From: DASYGT01 sp035999365
GTDB lineage: Bacteria; Actinomycetota; Actinomycetes; Mycobacteriales; Jatrophihabitantaceae
NCBI GenBank assembly: GCA_035999365.1
Contig: DASYGT010000018.1
Coordinates: 1-19,382, forward strand
Reading direction: 5' to 3'
Length of the DNA: 19,382 nucleotides
The position numbers and the translations under genes are program-made. Of the stretch, positions 15,045-19,382 are shown piece after piece. Under the pieces are notes generated by a model. It was not told where the DNA came from and ran no database searches. It saw only the letters and a list, made by a program, of their open reading frames with translations. The stretch's first letter is position 1, and each line of letters begins with the position of its first letter.

Positions 15045-15073
15045 TTGGGCAAATCTAGAACACGTTCTATTCT
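15045..15073 (+). promoter_or_regulatory. Probable promoter of the second LLM gene
   Basis: TTGGGC (15045-15050) and TATTCT (15068-15073) are separated by exactly 17 bases, resembling a housekeeping sigma promoter reading rightwards, with the start codon at 15103. The KstR-type palindrome fills the spacer and touches the -10 box, an arrangement expected for repression by blocking RNA polymerase. Hexamers seen; use is inferred. Confidence 0.5.
15056..15069. promoter_or_regulatory. KstR-type operator palindrome
   Basis: TAGAACACGTTCTA is an inverted repeat of TAGAAC/GTTCTA around AC. It satisfies every position of TNNAACNNGTTNNA, the published consensus for KstR, the TetR-family repressor of cholesterol and steroid catabolism genes in mycobacteria and rhodococci. 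It lies in the divergent spacer between the moxR and LLM genes, between -35 and -10 of the latter. kstR itself is not in the window. A close match to a specific 14-bp consensus at a promoter is good evidence, but not proof. Confidence 0.7.
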
Positions 15074-15102
15074 GACCTCTCCCGATCCGAGGAGCGACCA
15101 GA

Positions 15103-15981
15103 GTGCGATTCACCTATGCCGAGGCGATGACCGACGCCAGCTACTACCTGCCACTGGCGCAGGCCGCCGAGGCAGCCGGGTACGCCAGCATCACCGTCGC
15201 AGACAGCATTGCCTACCCCAAGGAGTCCGACAGCGTCTATCCCTATACGCCCGACGGCAGCCGGACATTCCTGGAGGACAAGGAATTCATCGAGACGTTC
15301 GTGCTCGTGGCCGCCATGGGCGCGGTCACCACCACGCTCCGGTTCACGCCGTTCGTCCTCAAGCTTCCCGTCCGGCCGCCGGTACTGGTCGCAAAGCAGG
15401 CCGCGTCGGTCGCAGCGCTCACCAAAAACCGGGTGGCGCTCGGCGTCGGGATCAGCCCGTGGCGCGAAGACTTCGACATCATGGGTGTCCCGTTCGAGAA
15501 GCGCGGCCGCCGGATGGACGAGTGCATGGATATCGTCCGGGGACTGACGGCGGGCGATTACTTCGAATTCCATGGCGAGTTCTACGACATCCCGCCGATC
15601 AAGATCTGCCCCGTGCCGACCGAGCCGATTCCGCTGCTCGTAGGTGGACATGCCGATGCCGCGCTACGCCGCGCTGTCGTGCGGGGCGACGGGTGGATGC
15701 ACGGCGGCGGGCAGACCGAGGAACTGGACGCGCTGCTCAAGAAGATCGACGACATCCGCACCGCGGAGGGGGTGGCCGGCAAGCCGTTCGAGATCCACGT
15801 GATCTCACTCGACGCCTACACCGTCGATGGGATCAAACGCCTGGAAGATCGTGGAGTGACGGACGTGATCGTCGGATTCCGCATCCCGTACATCGTCGGG
15901 CCGGACACGCAGCCCCTGAGCGAGAAGATCGACCACCTGAACCGCTATGCCGAGTCGGTGATCGCGAAGGTCAACGGCTGA
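15103..15981 (+). CDS. LLM-class (luciferase-like) flavin/F420 oxidoreductase
   Basis: A 292-residue TIM-barrel protein of the bacterial luciferase-like superfamily, clearly different from the other LLM protein in the window. Family blocks: MRFTYAEAMTD at the start, AEAAGYASITVADSI (about residues 22-36), LRFTPFVLKLPVRPPVLVAKQAASVAALTKNRVALGVGISPW (about 80-121), then RRMDECMDIVRGL and PIPLLVGGHADAALRRAVVRGDGW. The reaction is probably flavin- or F420-dependent oxidation or hydroxylation, substrate unknown. The KstR-type operator in its promoter suggests steroid, sterol side-chain or related lipid breakdown; as I recall, an LLM oxidoreductase (Rv3520c) belongs to the KstR regulon in M. tuberculosis, but orthology is not established. 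The GTG at 15103 has GAGGAG (15089-15094) eight bases upstream. A strong hairpin follows at 16023-16051. Confidence 0.9.
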   Translation: MRFTYAEAMTDASYYLPLAQAAEAAGYASITVADSIAYPKESDSVYPYTPDGSRTFLEDKEFIETFVLVAAMGAVTTTLRFTPFVLKLPVRPPVLVAKQAASVAALTKNRVALGVGISPWREDFDIMGVPFEKRGRRMDECMDIVRGLTAGDYFEFHGEFYDIPPIKICPVPTEPIPLLVGGHADAALRRAVVRGDGWMHGGGQTEELDALLKKIDDIRTAEGVAGKPFEIHVISLDAYTVDGIKRLEDRGVTDVIVGFRIPYIVGPDTQPLSEKIDHLNRYAESVIAKVNG

Positions 15982-16022
15982 GCCGACCGTGGGCTACGCA
16001 AGGGCCGGTACCGAACGACGAA

Positions 16023-16051
16023 CGCCCCGCCGGCACAAGGCAGGCGGGGCG
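16023..16051. terminator. Bidirectional terminator-like hairpin
   Basis: A perfect 9-bp GC-rich stem (CGCCCCGCC/GGCGGGGCG) with an 11-base loop, 41 bases after the LLM stop and 19 bases after the stop of the 13-codon gene coming from the other side. A weak T-rich tail exists on the minus strand only (GTTCGTCGTTCGG). It probably ends transcription from both convergent genes. Confidence 0.65.
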
Positions 16052-16070
16052 CTTCGATCATGCAGGTGGG

Positions 16071-16112
16071 CTAGTCGTCCCAGGGACCCCAGCCACCGTT
16101 GTTGTCTTCCAT
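16071..16112 (-). CDS. 13-residue peptide gene (MEDNNGGWGPWDD)
   Basis: A very short gene: ATG at 16112, thirteen codons and TAG. Support for its being translated: a strong ribosome binding site AAGGAG at 16118-16123 five bases upstream, GC-ending codons at 10 of 13 positions, an 8-bp hairpin just upstream (16130-16167), and a strong terminator-like hairpin 19 bases downstream. The peptide is acidic, with no hydrophobic segment, and ends in a WGPWDD motif with two tryptophans. I do not recognise it. It is not a leader of the next gene, since that gene converges on it. Possibilities: precursor of a tiny modified peptide (two Trp near the end recall P450-linked peptides, but no modifying enzyme is nearby), a signal or regulatory peptide, or part of a regulatory RNA. 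The frame is open upstream to a GTG at 16223, but its codon use is poor. Confidence 0.5.
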   Translation of the reverse strand: MEDNNGGWGPWDD

Positions 16113-16129
16113 GTCTACTCCTTGGAATA

Positions 16130-16167
16130 CGGCTGTCTGCGACGCGATTGATCGGCGGCGACAGCCG
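16130..16167 (-). other. Hairpin upstream of the 13-codon gene
   Basis: CGGCTGTC and GACAGCCG form a perfect 8-bp stem with a 22-base loop, ending six bases before the AAGGAG of the short gene on the minus strand. It would lie in the 5' leader of that mRNA and could affect stability or ribosome access. Structure seen, role inferred. Confidence 0.45.
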
Positions 16168-16241
16168 GGAAATCGTCTATCCAAACCGGTGACGATCCGA
16201 ATCAGACCGGAGGGCTGAGCCACTCCGACAACCTCTTGGCG

Positions 16242-16269
16242 GGTTGCTGCGCTCTACTTTAGCAGCACC
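16242..16269 (-). terminator. Weak hairpin after the DUF5994-type gene
   Basis: GGTGCTGC and GCAGCAACC pair with one bulged base around an 11-base loop, beginning seven bases after the stop codon of the DUF5994-type gene. There is no T-run. It may separate that gene from the 13-codon gene 164 bases further on, or may be chance. Confidence 0.3.
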
Positions 16270-16276
16270 GACCGGG

Positions 16277-16738
16277 TCAATTGGCCAGAAGCTCGGCAGC
16301 CGGCCGCACGCCAGCGGCGATGAGGGTGTCGGTCCCGGTCAACGCATTGCCCTCACGGGAGGCGAGATTCATCGCCAGATCGGCCTGTTCGGACGACGCG
16401 GAGGAGGGAATGAGCAGCAGATCGACCCGCTTGCCCCCCATCGTGATGACGATGGCGATGTCTGGCTCGTGCGGGCCGTACCAACTGACCCGAAGGCGCG
16501 AATTGTTCGCCGGCGACCAGCTCAGGGGGCTGCTGGCCCACTGGGACCGGCTCAGCATGACGCCGCGCGCCGGTCCGACGCGCGAGGTCAGCGCCGTCAG
16601 CAACGGGCCCAACTCCAGGGTGATGTCGTCGCTGTACGGCCACCAGGCGCCCTTGAGGCGGTCGCCGCGGGCCAGTCGCGGGGTCATCTGCAGCCGCACG
16701 GGCCCAGTGATCGGCGACGCCACGGATCGCAGCGTCAC
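16277..16738 (-). CDS. DUF5994-type protein of unknown function
   Basis: A 153-residue soluble protein. GAWWPYSDDITLELGPLL (residues 30-47), LRVSWYGPHEPDIAIVI (82-98) and RVDLLLIPSSAS (104-115) match the pattern I recall for the actinobacterial DUF5994 family, which has no known function. No signal peptide or membrane segment is present. I chose the GTG at 16738: it lies shortly before the conserved core and overlaps, as GTGA, the stop of a 15-codon ORF that has its own ribosome binding site, whereas the GTG itself has none. The frame is open to 16939, but the extra residues are Arg-rich and unlike the family. Translation is therefore probably coupled to the upstream mini-ORF. DUF5994 genes are often small stand-alone units, and nothing nearby explains its role. 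Confidence 0.75.
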   Translation of the reverse strand: MTLRSVASPITGPVRLQMTPRLARGDRLKGAWWPYSDDITLELGPLLTALTSRVGPARGVMLSRSQWASSPLSWSPANNSRLRVSWYGPHEPDIAIVITMGGKRVDLLLIPSSASSEQADLAMNLASREGNALTGTDTLIAAGVRPAAELLAN

Positions 16739-16782
16739 GATGCCACGCTGCTGACGATGAAACCGCTGGTGGTGGATTGCAC
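16735..16782 (-). CDS. Possible 15-codon coupled leader ORF before the DUF5994-type gene
   Basis: GTG at 16782, fifteen codons (VQSTTSGFIVSSVAS) and TGA, with GGGAG at 16791-16795 eight bases upstream. The TGA overlaps the GTG of the DUF5994-type gene by four bases, the same layout as the gatC-gatA and iscS-mnmA pairs. It would deliver ribosomes to a start codon with no Shine-Dalgarno of its own. No run of one amino acid suggests attenuation. A sequencing or real frameshift joining it to the next frame is the main alternative. Confidence 0.45.
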   Translation of the reverse strand: MQSTTSGFIVSSVAS

Positions 16783-17056
16783 GACTGCGTCTCCCTGTGC
16801 CCGTCGACGCGACCCGCTGTCGCGCCCTGGCCCACTGGCGGGGCGCGCTCCGTGAGTGACGGCGGCACGGCCCACGCAACACCATCCCACGCGTCAGACG
16901 TGAAGGAAGATTGCACAGCAACCGCCCCAATAATAGCACCGAGGTCCGTACACAGGACCGGCCGAGGGCCGAGCCTGAGCGATCTGGGTCGCCCGTTCAA
17001 CGCCTGCCGGGCGCGGGCGGTGACGGCCGGGGGGCGGCCGCCACCGCGGTCCGGCG
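16783..17056. other. Intergenic stretch upstream of the DUF5994-type gene
   Basis: No convincing gene on either strand. On the minus strand TATTAT at 16930-16935 is a possible -10 box for the mini-ORF and DUF5994-type gene, with no clear -35; it would give a leader of roughly 140 bases. The right end holds the hairpin at 17017-17047. Composition is slightly less GC-rich around 16900-16960 than in neighbouring genes. Confidence 0.4.
17017..17047 (-). terminator. Terminator-like hairpin after the secreted propeller gene
   Basis: GCGGTG/CACCGC and, inside it, GGCCG/CGGCC form a two-part stem with a 2x2 internal loop and a five-G apical loop, starting nine bases after the stop codon at 17057. 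There is no T-run, as is common in high-GC actinobacteria. Confidence 0.5.
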
Positions 17057-18172
17057 TCAGTGCAACAGGTTGAGGGTGTTGCTCCCGTCGTCGACGAAGT
17101 ACACGCCGTCGCCCGCCGGCGTCAGCGCCAGCCCGAACAACGTTCCGGCGCCTGCCGGATCACCTGTGGCGTCGAGAACGGCCGAGGCGACCTGCGAACC
17201 AGTGGGCGTCGTCTCGACGATCAGCCCGTCGCCCCCATTGACGGACAGGACATCTCCGCCCGGCGTGAGGGCGAGGCCGAGCGGGCTGTTCAGCAGGCCA
17301 CCCGAGGTGACATCGGCCCCGGTCATCGCTGAATGCGATCGCGAGGAGGCGTGTGGAATCGCAGAGATCCGGTTGGACGCAGTGTCGGCCACGAAGAGGG
17401 TGTCGTTCGCAGCCAGCGTCACCCCGGTCGGTCCGACCACGAGCGCGCCAGGATCGGAATGCTCCGCGAAGCCCGACCCGATGATCACCGGGGTCTGGGC
17501 AACCGGTGGCGTCGCCGTGCCTCCCGACACGCTGAGCCGGATGCGAATCACGGTGCCGCGATCGACCGTCGCGCCATTGGCCGCGACGGTGCCGAACAGG
17601 ACGTTGGTGACGAACAGATCGGCGGTGCTCCCGTGATCAGCCGCCGTCATGTCCCACGGTCCGTTGATGAAGCGATTGCTGATCGTCTCGCGCACCTGGC
17701 CCGAACTGTCGAGCACGATCAGGCAGCCGGCGCGGGCTGTGGCGGCGGTGCCGTCCGCTGTCGGCAGGCTGCCCACGATCACCCAACCCGACGAGAGCAC
17801 GGACAGGGCGGTGGTCAGCCCGACGCCTCCAGGGCATGCGCCTGGCAGATGAGACGCGTCGATCCTCGCGAACTGCGATCGGGTGCCCTTCGGCGTGATC
17901 TGCACGATGGTCGTGCCGGTGCCCTGGAGGTTCGACGCCGCGTTGAAGTTGCTCACGAGCACCGCGCCCTGCAGGAGGTGTCCAGTGGTCATGGGCACGA
18001 CCGCTACGCCGTAGGGATTGACGTCTCCGTTCGTCGGGACGGTCGAGCCGATCACCTTGATGTGCGTCAGGGAACTCAGGAACGGCGTCGATGCCGACGC
18101 CGCGGTGGTCGCTCCTCCGACCAGGGCGAGTGCCCCGATCGCCGTCGTCAGCACGCGCAGGCTTGGCCTCAT
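17057..18172 (-). CDS. Secreted beta-propeller-like (NHL/SMP-30-type) protein
   Basis: A 371-residue exported protein. Residues 1-27 are a Sec signal peptide (RPSLR, then a hydrophobic AIGALALVGGATTAA core, and likely cleavage after ASA). The rest is rich in beta-propeller-type repeats: GVTLAANDTLFVADTASNRISAI (about 254-276), SPLGLALTPGGDVLSVNGGDGLIVETT (about 296-322) and FGLALTPAGDGVYFVDDGSNTLNLL at the C-terminus. No catalytic residues can be named; it may bind ligands or the cell wall. Two cysteines (in PGACPGG and RAGCLIV) could form a disulfide. The ATG at 18172 has GGAGGT at 18179-18184 six bases upstream. It follows the membrane-protein gene by 169 bases and is followed by a hairpin. 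It is not obviously related in sequence to the cytoplasmic propeller at 10780. Confidence 0.85.
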   Translation of the reverse strand: MRPSLRVLTTAIGALALVGGATTAASASTPFLSSLTHIKVIGSTVPTNGDVNPYGVAVVPMTTGHLLQGAVLVSNFNAASNLQGTGTTIVQITPKGTRSQFARIDASHLPGACPGGVGLTTALSVLSSGWVIVGSLPTADGTAATARAGCLIVLDSSGQVRETISNRFINGPWDMTAADHGSTADLFVTNVLFGTVAANGATVDRGTVIRIRLSVSGGTATPPVAQTPVIIGSGFAEHSDPGALVVGPTGVTLAANDTLFVADTASNRISAIPHASSRSHSAMTGADVTSGGLLNSPLGLALTPGGDVLSVNGGDGLIVETTPTGSQVASAVLDATGDPAGAGTLFGLALTPAGDGVYFVDDGSNTLNLLH

Positions 18173-18341
18173 GTGTGGACCTCCATCGATGAGAGGTACG
18201 GCGGCAGGCTGATGCCCGCTCGCCCTCCCCTACGCAGAGATCGCCATCCCGGTTCAGCGCTGACGCGGTCCACACGGCGGCCACACTCAGCGCCCGCACA
18301 CGTAGGCGCCCTTCGCCTGGCTGATCGGCGTGGACGTGCGG
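18173..18341. other. Spacer between the membrane-protein and secreted propeller genes
   Basis: 169 bases with the GGAGGT ribosome binding site of the propeller gene at 18179-18184. I see no gene, clear promoter or strong hairpin in the remainder. Its length suggests that the propeller gene has its own promoter. Confidence 0.4.
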
Positions 18342-18752
18342 TCACCCACCGTCCGGCAGGCTGTACAGCTGGAACTCGTCATTGCTCGTGCGGACCCACA
18401 CCCGCACGTGGCACCTCTGACCCGGAATCGCGTCGCCGACCGACGTCGTCCAGAGCTCGCCGGAGTTCAACCAGCCCGGCACTTTGCCGATGCGCACGAG
18501 GACGTCACCCTTCGCCTCGATCTGCGAACGGGTCTCGCTACCCCCGCGCTCGAATCCCCGACCGCACGCGTGCAACCGCGTCGGGGCCTTCGACCACGGC
18601 CACTCCCCGTACACGCGATACGAGCCGGCGAGCACAGCCGCGGCGATCAGGACGAGCGCGAGGGGAACCATCCACGGCCAGCGCCGCCGGCGCGAGCGTC
18701 CGGGCTCGGCTGCGGGTGGCGGCGGGTCGGGAGTCCTATCCGGGGTACTCAT
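18342..18752 (-). CDS. Small single-pass membrane protein, unknown function
   Basis: A 136-residue protein not recognised as a family. A Pro-rich N-terminus (residues 5-17) and a basic RSRRRR cluster (19-24) precede one transmembrane segment (about 27-44, WMVPLALVLIAAAVLAG), which predicts a cytoplasmic N-terminus and an 85-90-residue extracytoplasmic domain with two cysteines (CGRGF and QRCHV) that may form a disulfide. The latter part (KGDVLVRIGKVPGWLNSGELWTTS, then CHVRVWVRTSNDEFQLYSLPDGG) looks like a small beta-rich domain. No Shine-Dalgarno is evident before the ATG at 18752. It lies 53 bases after the lipoprotein gene, and all three envelope genes point left. Confidence 0.7.
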   Translation of the reverse strand: MSTPDRTPDPPPPAAEPGRSRRRRWPWMVPLALVLIAAAVLAGSYRVYGEWPWSKAPTRLHACGRGFERGGSETRSQIEAKGDVLVRIGKVPGWLNSGELWTTSVGDAIPGQRCHVRVWVRTSNDEFQLYSLPDGG

Positions 18753-18785
18753 GATGGGCGCAGCATTCCAGGCCGGACACTAGAC

Positions 18786-18799
18786 GGCGCTGAGGCGCC
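18786..18799 (-). terminator. Small hairpin after the lipoprotein gene
   Basis: GGCGC/GCGCC with a TGAG loop, six bases after the lipoprotein stop codon. The five-base stem is short and has no T-run, so termination is doubtful. Confidence 0.25.
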
Positions 18800-18805
18800 C
18801 CACGG

Positions 18806-19330
18806 TCAGTGCGACGCGGCCGTGCCTGTCCCGGTCGGCGGGGCAGAGGGGTAGACGACCGCGGCGCCGACGTCGCGGAATGTCAGGACATAAGCCTTGA
18901 CGCTCAGCGTCAGGGCAGTTCTCGACGCAGCCGCCCCGACATCAGTACCGTCGGCCACCGCTGACATGGCCGAGATGACAGCCAGCCTCGCCGGGTCACG
19001 CCCCGCGTAGCCGACGGCTGTGGTCACGGCCGCCGGCACCTCGAAGCCGCGAACCGTCCTCGTGAACTTGCCCGACATCGTGTTGACCGTGTCCGAGGCC
19101 ACGAACTGCCCATCAGCGCTCAGCTGCAGCGTCGCGCGCACTGCAGCGGGCACGACGTTGGTTCCGGCGTGCTCGATCCCGGTCAGCAGCCACAGGCGGC
19201 CGAGGCCGGGGACGCCCGCCTGGCGCGAACCCCCTGACGGAGGCGTCGGGTCCGCGCATCCGGCGAGCATGGCGAGGATGGCGAGGATCATCGAACCGAG
19301 CAGCAGCCCGGTCACGGCCTTCCTAAGCAT
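18806..19330 (-). CDS. Lipoprotein with META/HslJ-like domain
   Basis: A 174-residue predicted lipoprotein. Residues 1-24 are a signal peptide and LAGC (22-25) is the lipobox, so the mature protein would be lipidated at Cys25 and anchored to the outer face of the membrane. RLWLLTGIEHAGTNVV (about 45-60) and LQLSADGQFVASDTVNTMSGKFTR (about 69-92) resemble the META/HslJ domain, although the usual GCN motif is replaced by TVNTMSG, so the match is partial. I start it at the ATG at 19330 because GAGGG (19338-19342) is seven bases upstream; the in-frame GTG at 19336 is only one base from that site. Function of META lipoproteins in actinobacteria is unclear. It is the first of three leftward envelope genes. 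Confidence 0.75.
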   Translation of the reverse strand: MLRKAVTGLLLGSMILAILAMLAGCADPTPPSGGSRQAGVPGLGRLWLLTGIEHAGTNVVPAAVRATLQLSADGQFVASDTVNTMSGKFTRTVRGFEVPAAVTTAVGYAGRDPARLAVISAMSAVADGTDVGAAASRTALTLSVKAYVLTFRDVGAAVVYPSAPPTGTGTAASH

Positions 19331-19382
19331 CCGCACACCCTCAGGACGAGGTGATAGTGCCGGCAGGTTCCCGCACAGGCGG

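Noticed and set aside
16071..16112. The two-Trp mini-gene as a trp-attenuation leader
   Set aside because: The only gene downstream in its direction is convergent, so no biosynthetic operon follows the terminal hairpin.
16071..16223. 50-residue version of the WGPWDD gene starting at a GTG at 16223
   Set aside because: AAGAGG lies at suitable spacing, but third-position GC of the extra codons is only about 57 percent with several rare codons, and the internal ATG has a much stronger site; kept only as an alternative.
17333..18754. 473-codon open frame antisense to the secreted propeller and membrane-protein genes
   Set aside because: It spans two genes and their spacer on the other strand and is Arg/Ser/Gly-rich, typical of random open frames in high-GC DNA.

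Overview
The window is high-GC DNA with GTG starts, 4-base start/stop overlaps and two luciferase-like (LLM) flavin oxidoreductases, which points to an actinobacterium. The order ligA, ACT-domain protein, gatC, gatA, with a short MetE-like protein, mnmA, iscS, etfA and etfB on the other side, matches what I recall of the Mycobacterium tuberculosis chromosome (around Rv3011c-Rv3015c and Rv3024c-Rv3029c). I therefore place it in the Mycobacteriales (mycobacteria, nocardiae, gordoniae and relatives), genus undetermined.

Bases 1-5407 are housekeeping. They hold the 5' part of gatA and all of gatC (tRNA amidotransferase, leftward), an ACT-domain protein and a short-chain dehydrogenase (rightward), NAD+-dependent DNA ligase ligA (leftward) and undecaprenyl-diphosphate phosphatase uppP (rightward). 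Bases 5421-10559 form a leftward run: etfB, etfA, iscS, mnmA and a MetE C-terminal-domain-like gene. The last three are joined by 4-base overlaps. IscS supplies persulfide sulfur and MnmA uses it to 2-thiolate tRNA, while EtfBA carries electrons from acyl-CoA and related dehydrogenases.

Bases 10780-15981 are accessory metabolism: a strictosidine-synthase/SMP-30-type beta-propeller, a leftward moxR-type AAA+ ATPase, VWA/CoxE-like protein and LLM oxidoreductase, and a divergent second LLM oxidoreductase. The divergent intergenic region carries a 14-bp palindrome that fits the steroid-catabolism repressor KstR consensus and lies between plausible -35 and -10 boxes.

Bases 15982-19382 are less familiar. 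They hold a 13-codon gene with a strong ribosome binding site, a hairpin before it and a terminator-like hairpin after it; a DUF5994-type protein apparently coupled to a 15-codon upstream ORF; and an envelope set (secreted propeller-like protein, single-pass membrane protein, META-like lipoprotein). No rRNA, tRNA, CRISPR array, transposase or phage gene was seen. The most novel observations are the 13-residue peptide gene, the coupled upstream ORF, and the KstR-type operator facing the MoxR/VWA and LLM genes.
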